Positions 53,246 to 60,163 of a DNA stretch of 64,000 nucleotides are shown here, piece after piece; within the stretch, counting starts at the first letter, position 1, and the number at the start of each line of letters is the position of its first letter. The DNA lies in assembly GCF_039543825.1 (NCBI RefSeq), contig NZ_BAABKM010000002.1, positions 2,078,133 through 2,142,132 on the forward strand, read 5' to 3'. The notes under the pieces were generated by a model, which ran no database searches, had not been told where the DNA came from, and saw nothing but the letters and a program-made list of their open reading frames with translations. Position numbers and translations under genes: made by a program. Origin of the DNA: Nocardioides conyzicola (GTDB lineage Bacteria; Actinomycetota; Actinomycetes; Propionibacteriales; Nocardioidaceae).

Positions 53246-53704
53246 ATGCGAGTTTCCGCCAAGTCCGACTACGCCCTGCGCGCGCTGATCGAGATGGCCT
53301 CGCGCGCCGACGGTCGTGCCGTGAGTGCGGAAGAGCTCGGCCGGCTCCAGGAGATCCCCCACGGGTTCCTCCAGGCGATCTTGGCCGACCTGCGTCGCGC
53401 CGGCGTCGTGATGTCGCAGCGGGGTCAGTCCGGCGGCTGGCGGATGGGCCGGGCCGCCTCCGAGGTGTCCGTGGCCGACGTGATCCGTGCGGTCGACGGC
53501 CCGCTGGTCTCCGTCTACGGCCTGCGCCCCGAGGCGGTCACCTACAACGAGGCCGCCGACGTGCTCCAGCACGTGTGGATCGCGGCCCGTGCGTCGCTGC
53601 GCGACGTCTTCGAGCGGGTGTCGATCCAGGACCTCGCCGATCGCAAGCTCCCGGACGCGGTCACATCGCTCTCTGCCGACGAGGACGCCTGGCAGCCCCA
53701 CTGA
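53246..53704 (+). CDS. Rrf2 family transcriptional regulator
   Basis: A 152-residue winged-helix regulator. The start MRVSAKSDYALRALIEMA and the wing QRGQSGGWRMGR are family signatures. None of the three cysteines of IscR-type members is seen, so it probably does not carry an iron-sulfur cluster. CACACT six bases before ATG 53246 may be the -10. Its last 44 bp overlap the convergent gene. Confidence 0.85.
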   Translation: MRVSAKSDYALRALIEMASRADGRAVSAEELGRLQEIPHGFLQAILADLRRAGVVMSQRGQSGGWRMGRAASEVSVADVIRAVDGPLVSVYGLRPEAVTYNEAADVLQHVWIAARASLRDVFERVSIQDLADRKLPDAVTSLSADEDAWQPH

Positions 53705-54242
53705 GCGCGGGCTCGCGCAGCCGCGCGACGTCGTACCCCACGAGGTCGCCGAGCGCCTGCCAGATCCAGGCCCGCGGCTCGGCATCGGCCGGTACGACGA
53801 GGACGTGCACCCGCTCCGGTCGCCGGAGCGCCTGCGCCACGCGCGCCTGCAGGGCCACCAGCTCGTGCCGGGCGGCGTCGGCACGTCGTGCGGTGATCAC
53901 CACGTGCACCTCGATGCCGGCGAGGGTGTCGAGCAGCAGCACGGCCTGGTCCTCGGTGCACGCGGAGAGCAGCTCGTTGCTGACCACCGACACGCGCGGT
54001 CCCTTGCGCACGCGCCGACAGATCGCGGCCCACGCGCCCTCCACCTCGCGGCGCTCGTAGCCCCACGCTCGGTGCTCGCGGCGGATCTCGATCGCGGCGC
54101 GAGACATCTCGCCCGGCGCGACCGCGGGAGCCTGGACGCCCTGGTCTGCGAGCGCCTCGGCGTGCTCGGCCAGCTCCTGCTCGAGGAAGTCGCCGCCGCT
54201 GCCCGGGAGGCCGATGTGCAGGTACGCGATGCGTCGTCCCAT
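53661..54242 (-). CDS. Sulfotransferase-like P-loop protein, unknown function
   Basis: A 193-residue protein. The N-terminal motif RIAYLHIGLPGSGGDFLEQEL resembles the 5'-phosphosulfate (PAPS) loop of sulfotransferases. The rest (VSVVSNELLSACTEDQAVLLL) is compatible with a short fold of that type, but catalytic residues are not clear. ATG 54242 starts directly at this motif. Confidence 0.6.
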   Translation of the reverse strand: MGRRIAYLHIGLPGSGGDFLEQELAEHAEALADQGVQAPAVAPGEMSRAAIEIRREHRAWGYERREVEGAWAAICRRVRKGPRVSVVSNELLSACTEDQAVLLLDTLAGIEVHVVITARRADAARHELVALQARVAQALRRPERVHVLVVPADAEPRAWIWQALGDLVGYDVARLREPALSGAARRPRRQRAM

Positions 54243-54301
54243 GGGGCGAGCGTGGCAGTGCCGCACGGCGCCGGGGTGAACACCACGTGACCGCTGAACG
54301 G

Positions 54302-54330
54302 TAGAACGTGTTCCAGTTCAGCCCTAGGAT
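54302..54330 (+). promoter_or_regulatory. KstR-type operator and leaderless promoter of the KSI-like gene
   Basis: TAGAACGTGTTCCA (54302-54315) matches the KstR motif TnnAACnnGTTnnA. TAGGAT (54325-54330) is the -10, six bases before ATG 54337. The operator covers the expected -35 region, so bound repressor would block transcription. Confidence 0.6.
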
Positions 54331-54336
54331 GCCGAC

Positions 54337-54789
54337 ATGATCACCTCCGACGCCATCACCTGGACCGCGCCGAACGACGACCACCCCGCGCGGGCGGCCT
54401 CGCAGCGTTCGTACTCCGCCGTCGCGAAGGGAGACCTCGCCGAGTGGCTGACGGTGTACGCCGAGGACGCGGTGCTCGAGGACCCGGTCGGGCCGTCGAT
54501 GTTCGACCCGGAGGGCAAGGGCCACCGCGGGCACGAGGGCATCGCGGCCTTCTGGAAGCTGGCCATCGAGCCGATCGAGAAGTTCGAGTTCGAGATCGAC
54601 GAGTCGTTCGCCAACCCGGGTGGCAACACCTGCGCCAACATCGGACGGATCAGGACGTCCTTCCCTGACGGCAGCTACACGATCACGGAGCTGATCATGG
54701 TCTACGTCATCCACGACGACGGCCGGGTCGCCTCGATGAAGGCCTACTGGGAGCCCGAGCGCACGATGGCGTCGTTCACGAAGCCGTAG
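54337..54789 (+). CDS. NTF2-like (ketosteroid-isomerase/SnoaL-type) protein
   Basis: A 150-residue cone-shaped NTF2-fold protein. It has YSAVAKGDLAEWLTVYAEDAVLEDPVG and the C-terminal strand IMVYVIHDDGRVASMKAYW. Members isomerise steroid ketones or hydrolyse small cyclic substrates; the promoter carries a KstR-type site, which points to steroid metabolism. Catalytic residues of the bacterial KSI were not checked. The end overlaps the convergent TetR gene by 14 bp. Confidence 0.8.
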   Translation: MITSDAITWTAPNDDHPARAASQRSYSAVAKGDLAEWLTVYAEDAVLEDPVGPSMFDPEGKGHRGHEGIAAFWKLAIEPIEKFEFEIDESFANPGGNTCANIGRIRTSFPDGSYTITELIMVYVIHDDGRVASMKAYWEPERTMASFTKP

Positions 54790-55351
54790 ACGACCACTGC
54801 CGCAGGGTCGCGTCGAGGACCTCGAGGACGCGGATCCAGCTGCGGGACGGCGCAGGTCGGCTGTGGTCGAAGCTGCCGCTGAGCTCCAGGTCGGTGAAGC
54901 CGTGGATGACGCTGCCGAGCAGGCGTACGGCGTGGGTCGTGTCGGCCTCCCCGAGCGGGTAGCCACGGAGGACCGCTCGCGTCAGGGCGGCGTGGCGGCG
55001 CCCGGCCGCCACGGCGGGGGAGTCGGCCGTCAGGCGGAGCCGGGTGGCGGCGTACCTGCCGGGATGCTCGCGGGCGTAGTCGCGGTACGCCGAGGCGAAG
55101 GCGACCAGGGCGTCCCGGCCGGACCGGCCGGCGACCGCGTCGGCCGCGCGGTCGGCGAGCTCGTCGAGGGCCAGGCCGGCGATGCCCTCCTGGAGACCGG
55201 AGGCGCCGTCGACGTGGGAGTAGAGGCTCGCCACCTGGACGCCGAGGCGTCGCGCCACGGCGGACACCGTCGTGGCGTCGAACCCGATCTCGTCGGCCAG
55301 GTCGGCGCCGGCCGCGACGACGCGCTCGCTCGTGAGTCCTGCCCGTGGCAT
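54776..55351 (-). CDS. TetR family regulator
   Basis: A 191-residue regulator. The HTH is at about residues 10-55 (FDATTVSAVARRLGVQVASLYSHVD). The C-terminal domain of the WHG type includes HGFTDLELSG. It is divergent from the FBP gene, with an inverted repeat between, so it likely represses that gene and itself. Confidence 0.87.
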   Translation of the reverse strand: MPRAGLTSERVVAAGADLADEIGFDATTVSAVARRLGVQVASLYSHVDGASGLQEGIAGLALDELADRAADAVAGRSGRDALVAFASAYRDYAREHPGRYAATRLRLTADSPAVAAGRRHAALTRAVLRGYPLGEADTTHAVRLLGSVIHGFTDLELSGSFDHSRPAPSRSWIRVLEVLDATLRQWSSTAS

Positions 55352-55375
55352 GCGTCTCCTTAGATCAATAGGGAT

Positions 55376-55404
55376 TTGCCTAAAGCCTATAGGCAACCTA
55401 CCGT
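55376..55404. promoter_or_regulatory. TetR operator and -10 of the FBP-domain gene
   Basis: TTGCCTA (55376-55382) and TAGGCAA (55390-55396) form a perfect inverted repeat with a 7-base spacer, and GCCTATAGGC overlaps it. TACCGT (55399-55404) is seven bases before GTG 55412. The operator ends two bases before the -10, an ideal place for repression. Confidence 0.6.
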
Positions 55405-55411
55405 CACTGGG

Positions 55412-55903
55412 GTGAGACCCGTCCGTGCTGCCGAGATCCGCGCGTCCTTCGTGAACTGCTCGAAGGGCGAGGCGCAGCGCCTGAACCTGCCCGCGGACCT
55501 GGCCGAGCGGCCGTGGGCCGACCTCGACTTCCTGGGTTGGCGCGACCCGCAGGCGCCGGCGCGCGGCTACCTCGTCACCGAGCAAGGCGACCGGCTGGTG
55601 GGCCTGGTGCTGCGCGCGCCGCAGGCCGGCGTGGCGCGGCGGTCGAGCATGTGCTCGCTGTGCCTGACGGTGCGCTCCGCCGGGGTCTCGCTCATGGTCG
55701 CGCCGCGTGCCGGGAAGGCGGGTCAGCGAGGGCACTCCTCGGGCACCTACATGTGCGCGGACCTCGCCTGCTCGCTCTACGTCCGGGGCAGGCTCTCCGC
55801 CTCGGGCCCGGTGGTCTACGAGACGCTGACGGTGGAGGAGAAGGTGCAGCGACTCACGGCCAACGTCGACACGTTCGTCGCGCGCGTCCTGCGGTCCGCC
55901 TGA
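55412..55903 (+). CDS. FBP-domain (FusB-like zinc-finger) protein
   Basis: A 163-residue protein. The C-terminal treble-clef zinc finger shows SSMCSLCLTV and YMCADLACSLY with Cys pairs, as in the EF-G-binding (FusB/FBP_C) domain. FusB releases fusidic-acid-stalled EF-G in staphylococci. In actinobacteria the role is unknown, perhaps ribosome rescue. The start is a leaderless GTG 55412. The divergent TetR gene and operator suggest ligand-controlled expression. Confidence 0.82.
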   Translation: MRPVRAAEIRASFVNCSKGEAQRLNLPADLAERPWADLDFLGWRDPQAPARGYLVTEQGDRLVGLVLRAPQAGVARRSSMCSLCLTVRSAGVSLMVAPRAGKAGQRGHSSGTYMCADLACSLYVRGRLSASGPVVYETLTVEEKVQRLTANVDTFVARVLRSA

Positions 55904-55907
55904 CCGC

Positions 55908-56546
55908 TCAGACGCTGGTGTGCCGGGCGCACCACTCGACGAGCGGGCGCATCGCCCGCCAGTCCTCGCGGATCAGGTCGAGCACCTCGGGGGTCTGGAT
56001 CACCGGCTCGAAGCCGAGCGGGTGGCCGGCGGTCAGCGACCGGTGCCGGAGCAGCTCGATGCGGGGGTGGTCGGCGTCGTACCCGCGAGGCGTGGTCTTG
56101 AGGCGGTCGCCGCCGATCTCGAAGCCCTTCCTCTCCAGGGCCTTCAGGATCTTCGCGAGCTCCGGGCCGAAGCGGTCGTGGGCCACGGCCTCGCGGAACG
56201 CCGCGAGCCGCGGACCGCTCGCCTCGTAGAACCCGCCGCCGGTGCGGATGCCGCGCGGCGACAGCTCGACGTACCAACCGGTCGAGTCGCCGACCCGGAC
56301 GAACGCGCCCTGGTGGGTCTTGTACGGCGTCTTGTCCTTGGCGAACCGGACGTCGCGGTAGGGCCGGAAGATCTTCGCTGCGCCGAACTCCGGCTCGAGC
56401 GCCGCGCACAGCGCGGTCATCGGCGCCTTCACCGCCTCGGCGTACACCGCCTTGTGCTTCTCCCAGAACGACTTGGTGTTGTCGACCTCGAGGTCGTCGT
56501 AGAAGTCCAGTCCCGCGGAGGGAAAGCCGGTGAAGCCGTCGGTCAC
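55908..56546 (-). CDS. DUF2461 / TIGR02453 family protein
   Basis: A 212-residue protein. The segments FTGFPSAGLDFYDDLEVDN and FRPYRDVRFAKDKTPYKTHQG are signatures of TIGR02453. No function is known. GTG 56546 follows TAGGCT (56559-56554 on the minus strand) by seven bases, so it is probably leaderless. The stop is 5 bp from the convergent FBP gene. Confidence 0.83.
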   Translation of the reverse strand: MTDGFTGFPSAGLDFYDDLEVDNTKSFWEKHKAVYAEAVKAPMTALCAALEPEFGAAKIFRPYRDVRFAKDKTPYKTHQGAFVRVGDSTGWYVELSPRGIRTGGGFYEASGPRLAAFREAVAHDRFGPELAKILKALERKGFEIGGDRLKTTPRGYDADHPRIELLRHRSLTAGHPLGFEPVIQTPEVLDLIREDWRAMRPLVEWCARHTSV

Positions 56547-56570
56547 GCCCGCCAGCCTAGGCGGCGATGG

Positions 56571-57722
56571 CTAGAGGTCCGCCGACACCTGCTCGTCGCC
56601 CGACGAGGTCCGCGCGGTGATCGTGATCGCGTCGCCCCCGCAGCGCGGTTGCTCGATGAACGCCTGCCCCTTGGCCGACTCGTACGCCACGGTCAGGCCG
56701 TCGTCGGGGGTCCACCGCATCAGGGCCGCCGGGTCACCCTTCTGCTGCGGGTCGCGGACGAAGTACGCCGCGTCGTCGCAGGCCGTGAGGGTGCCGGCCA
56801 CGCCCGGGCCGAGGTCGAAGTAGCCGTCGCCGACGCGGGCGTAGAGGTGGGCCTCCTCGATCCGCCGCTCGCGCGGGATGGTCGACCAGATGGAGGCGTC
56901 CTCGAGGAGGAGGCCCTCCCACGACTTGCACTCGGTGGCGCCGGGGAACGGGGTCGCCGTGCCGTCGGCGACGCTCACCACGGTGCGGCACGACGGCTGG
57001 GAGTCGTCGAAGGTCAGCAGCGAGTCGCCCTGGCCCGTGACGTGCGCGGCGTTGAAGCCGCTCCGCTTCGGCGCGCACCAGCCGACGGTCGACCGTCGGG
57101 ACTCGAGGTCGACGGAGGCGAGGCAGTAGGCGCCGCTCTGGTCGACGGTGGCGTGCAGCAGGCGGCCGTCGCCGAGCGCCCAGGTGCCGCCGGTGGTGGT
57201 GGGTGCGTCGGAACGGCCGTTGAGCTCGTAGGCCTTGCCGGTCTCGAGGTCGGTGACCATCGCCCTGCTGGGCCGCTGCTCCTGCTCGTCCTGGAGGACG
57301 ACGACGGCCCAGTCCTCGTCGAGGAGCGCGTCACTGACCCGCCAGCCCGGGTTGGCGCCGACCTGGCCCGAGCTGCGGCCGCCGGAGGCCAGCTTCACGA
57401 GCCGGTACGTCGAGCCGTCCTCGGCGACCGAGATCGACCAGGCGTCGTTGCGGGTCACGGCGTCGTCGATCGACCCCTCGACCTGCTGCCAGTCGAGCAG
57501 CGCGGTGGTCGCGGTCAGCGCCTCCGGTGCATCCGCGGTGCCGCCGGCCGACCGGCTGGCCGAGGGGGTGGCGCTGGACGGTGCGGACGACGTCGACGGG
57601 TCGGCCGGCGTGGTGCTCGCCGTCGGCTCGGCCCCGGGCTCGTCGTCCGAGTCGCAGGCAGCCAGCGTCAGCAGCGAGACCGCCACGACGGCGTACCGGA
57701 GAGCGCGGGTACGCCGCCCCAT
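56571..57722 (-). CDS. Secreted lipoprotein of unknown function
   Basis: A 383-residue lipoprotein with signal AVVAVSLLTLAAC (Cys 23). A Ser/Thr/Pro-rich linker of about 40 residues follows, then a repetitive beta domain with regularly placed Asp/Gly strands (a possible propeller) and several Cys. Its ATG overlaps the stop of the C39 peptidase gene by one base (TGATG), so both are likely made together. No enzymatic motif is visible. Confidence 0.72.
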   Translation of the reverse strand: MGRRTRALRYAVVAVSLLTLAACDSDDEPGAEPTASTTPADPSTSSAPSSATPSASRSAGGTADAPEALTATTALLDWQQVEGSIDDAVTRNDAWSISVAEDGSTYRLVKLASGGRSSGQVGANPGWRVSDALLDEDWAVVVLQDEQEQRPSRAMVTDLETGKAYELNGRSDAPTTTGGTWALGDGRLLHATVDQSGAYCLASVDLESRRSTVGWCAPKRSGFNAAHVTGQGDSLLTFDDSQPSCRTVVSVADGTATPFPGATECKSWEGLLLEDASIWSTIPRERRIEEAHLYARVGDGYFDLGPGVAGTLTACDDAAYFVRDPQQKGDPAALMRWTPDDGLTVAYESAKGQAFIEQPRCGGDAITITARTSSGDEQVSADL

Positions 57723-59032
57723 CAGACGCCGATGTTGTGGAGGTAGTGGGCCTCGTTGGCGCGGTAGCTCTTGTAGGCGTTGCGCCACTGGACGCGGTCG
57801 ATGTAGGGCTCGGACGGGTCGAAGCGCTGCTGGTTCCAGGGCTCGAAGTAGCCGAGCAGCGCCGGCTTCTTGCCGTTCTTGTCGTAGCCGCGACCGACCT
57901 GGTAGTGGCCCGAGCCGTCGTCGTCGAGGTAGGGGTAGTAGGCCTTGTGCAGGATCGGGTGCAGCACGACCGGGGCCCGGTAGTCGACGATGTGGCGCAT
58001 CATCAGCAGCATCCACTGCTTGTAGGTCCAGTCGCCGATGTCGAGTGTGATGTAGCTGCCGGCGTACTTGGTGCTGTCCCAGCCCGTGCTGCGGTTGATG
58101 GTCTGCACCATGGCGGTGATGCCGGTCCCGCTCGTGGTCGTGCCGAGCTTCTTCGCCCAGTAGTCCTGGCTGTGGGCCTTGCCCGCCCAGCCCCAGGCGA
58201 TCATCTGCATCGAGGTCGGGCCGCACCAGTAGGTGCGGGTCTGCTCGGCGACCCGGTGCGGGTTGAGGATCGCCGCGCGGCGCGGGTAGTCAGGACCCTT
58301 CTTGGTCTTGGAGGGCGCTACGGCCGTCGGCGAGGCGGACGCGGTGGGCTTGGGGGTGCGCGTCGGCGTCGCCGAGGCGGTCGGGGTCGGGGTCGCCGTC
58401 GGCTTCGTGGTCCGGCTGGAGGTGGGCGCGGCGGCCCGTGCCTCGGGGTGCCGGGCGAGGAAGTCGGCCGGCAGCGCGACGCCCTGGATCTCGTGCCGCA
58501 GCAGCCAGACCTTGGCGACGGAGCGGGCGGCCGACTCGAGCTCGGCCCGCTCGGCCGCCGCCCGCGCGGCCGGCTTCATGCTCGCCGTACGGGCGAGGGC
58601 GTCGGACGCGTCGAGGTCGCCGGTTGTCGTGGTGCTGGTGGAGCGCGCGGCGACCCGGGCCGCCGTGGCCACCCGGGCGCGTACGTCGGCCTCGGTGTCG
58701 TCGGTCCACCCGACGCCCAGGCAGTAGCGCTGCCCGTCGAGCTCGGCGCACCGCACCAGCTCGGCGGCGCGGCGGGCCAGCCCGGCCTTGGTGCCGGTCC
58801 GTCCCAGTGCCCGTCCGGCCGCGACGACGCGGTCGATCTCGGCCTGCATCGCGGGCGTCACCCGGGACCGGCCGACCGTGTTGGCGCTCAGCAGGGCGGC
58901 CTTGGCGCCGACCCGGTCACCGGACGGCCGCAGCGACCCCTTGTCGTCATCGCCGCGCGGGACGAAGGGGGTGAGCGCGAGCAGCAGGGCCAGGACGCCG
59001 ACGGCAACGGCAATGGCGCGGGGGCGGGACAT
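57722..59032 (-). CDS. Secreted C39-like cysteine peptidase
   Basis: A 436-residue protein. An N-terminal helix (AIAVAVGVLALLLALTPFV) anchors or exports it. A helical region of about 170 residues with several Cys precedes a Thr/Pro-rich linker. The C-terminal domain is a C39-type peptidase with the nucleophile in TYWCGPTSMQM, and the His in SGHYQVGRGYD. A related bacteriocin-like or surface function is possible. It is the first gene of a pair with the lipoprotein. Confidence 0.8.
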   Translation of the reverse strand: MSRPRAIAVAVGVLALLLALTPFVPRGDDDKGSLRPSGDRVGAKAALLSANTVGRSRVTPAMQAEIDRVVAAGRALGRTGTKAGLARRAAELVRCAELDGQRYCLGVGWTDDTEADVRARVATAARVAARSTSTTTTGDLDASDALARTASMKPAARAAAERAELESAARSVAKVWLLRHEIQGVALPADFLARHPEARAAAPTSSRTTKPTATPTPTASATPTRTPKPTASASPTAVAPSKTKKGPDYPRRAAILNPHRVAEQTRTYWCGPTSMQMIAWGWAGKAHSQDYWAKKLGTTTSGTGITAMVQTINRSTGWDSTKYAGSYITLDIGDWTYKQWMLLMMRHIVDYRAPVVLHPILHKAYYPYLDDDGSGHYQVGRGYDKNGKKPALLGYFEPWNQQRFDPSEPYIDRVQWRNAYKSYRANEAHYLHNIGV

Positions 59033-59074
59033 CAGGACCTCGAGTCCGATCGGGGAAGGGGACGCGGCCCGTCC

Positions 59075-59103
59075 ACTGTCACCCCGGCCACTTGAATAGT
59101 CAA
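59075..59103 (-). promoter_or_regulatory. Promoter of the C39 peptidase gene
   Basis: On the minus strand TTGACT (59103-59098) and GACAGT (59080-59075) are 17 bp apart. CTTGA-ATAG-TCAAG overlaps the -35. Confidence 0.5.
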
Positions 59104-59186
59104 GCGCATCACGAGTCACACCAGTCACAGGTGAGCGCGGTGTTCGGCGGGCGAGGCTCCGGACCCGGGCGGAGGTCGCGGGAGCC

Positions 59187-59247
59187 GTCGAGTGACGCGA
59201 AACGGCCCCCAGGAGGTGATCCTGAGGGCCGTTTCGCGTCACTCGAC
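59187..59247 (-). terminator. Perfect 22-bp stem terminator after tRNA-Gly
   Basis: Arms 59187-59208 and 59226-59247 (left starts GTCGAGTGACGCG, right ends CGCGTCACTCGAC) are perfect complements with a 17-base loop. It starts five bases beyond the tRNA CCA end on the minus strand. Confidence 0.8.
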
Positions 59248-59252
59248 GAACG

Positions 59253-59328
59253 TGGAGCGGATGACGAGACTCGAACTCGCGACATCGACCTTGGGAAGGT
59301 CGCGCTCTACCAACTGAGCTACATCCGC
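59253..59328 (-). tRNA. tRNA-Gly (anticodon CCC)
   Basis: A complete cloverleaf on the minus strand. The acceptor is GCGGATG/CATCCGC, the D arm has GCTC-AGTTGGTA-GAGC, the anticodon loop is TTCCCAA on a CGACC/GGTCG stem, and the T arm is GCGAG-TTCGAGT-CTCGT. The CCA end is encoded (59253-59255). It lies 33 bp downstream of the SGNH hydrolase on the same strand. Confidence 0.95.
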
Positions 59329-59361
59329 ACGACCGGGGCCGGAGCCTCGGACGCGGCGATA

Positions 59362-60129
59362 CTAGTCGATCGGCGCGAGCGTGGGGCGCTTGGGGTCGAG
59401 GCCGTCGCCGGACGATCGGCCGGTCAGCCGGCGGTGCACCCAGGGTGCCGCGGAGCCCCGCAACCACGCGACGTGCTCGCGGCGCTGCTCGGCCCGGGTC
59501 AGGGTGAGGAGGTCGACGAGGGGCAGTGGTTGCAGGTCGTGTGGGACGCCGAGCGTGTCGAGCACCTCGATGGCCATCCGCTGGTGGCCGGCCGGGCCGA
59601 GGTGCATCCGGTCGGGGTCCCAGAAGCGCCAGTCGCGGTACTCCCGCATCGTCCAGAAGTCGACGACGGTCGCGTCGTGCGCCCGGGCGCTGGTGCGCAC
59701 CAGCTCGTTGTAGAGGGCGAACCGGCCCCGCAGCGGGCGGTAGATCGCCGAGCCGCCGGGGTCGAACGCGGTGAACACGACGAGCCGGGTGCCCGTCGCC
59801 GCGAGCCGACCCAGCGCCGCGTCGTACCTCTCGACGATCCCGTCGATGTCGACCTTGGGTCGCAGGATGTCGTTGGCGCCGGCGTAGATCGTCACCAGGT
59901 CGGGCGCGAGGCCGATCGCCGGATCGACCTGCTCGCCGATGATCCCGGCGAGCTTGCGGCCGCGGATGGCGAGGTTGGCGTAGCCGAAGTCGGCGGTCTG
60001 ACCGGCCAGCACCTCGGCCACCCGGTCGGCCCAGCCGCGCAGGCCGTTGGGACGTGCGGGATCGGGGTCACCGACGCCCTCGGTGAACGAGTCGCCGATC
60101 GCGACGTAGCGGTGGAAACGGTCGGGCAT
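59362..60129 (-). CDS. SGNH/GDSL hydrolase (cytoplasmic)
   Basis: A 255-residue hydrolase without signal peptide. Blocks: AIGDSFTEG (nucleophile Ser), LAIRGRKLAG, TIYAGANDILRP (oxyanion Asn) and WDPDRMHLGPAGHQ (catalytic Asp and His). It is a likely esterase, in contrast to the lipoprotein SGNH protein at 15923-16819. ATG 60129. Function unknown. Confidence 0.88.
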   Translation of the reverse strand: MPDRFHRYVAIGDSFTEGVGDPDPARPNGLRGWADRVAEVLAGQTADFGYANLAIRGRKLAGIIGEQVDPAIGLAPDLVTIYAGANDILRPKVDIDGIVERYDAALGRLAATGTRLVVFTAFDPGGSAIYRPLRGRFALYNELVRTSARAHDATVVDFWTMREYRDWRFWDPDRMHLGPAGHQRMAIEVLDTLGVPHDLQPLPLVDLLTLTRAEQRREHVAWLRGSAAPWVHRRLTGRSSGDGLDPKRPTLAPID

Positions 60130-60163
60130 GGGACCAGTCTCCCCGCCGGTGTGCGGGCCCGGT

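Noticed and set aside
59253..59328. tRNA-Gly as an integration site for a mobile island
   Set aside because: No integrase and no repeated tRNA 3' end were seen nearby; flanking genes look like ordinary chromosome.
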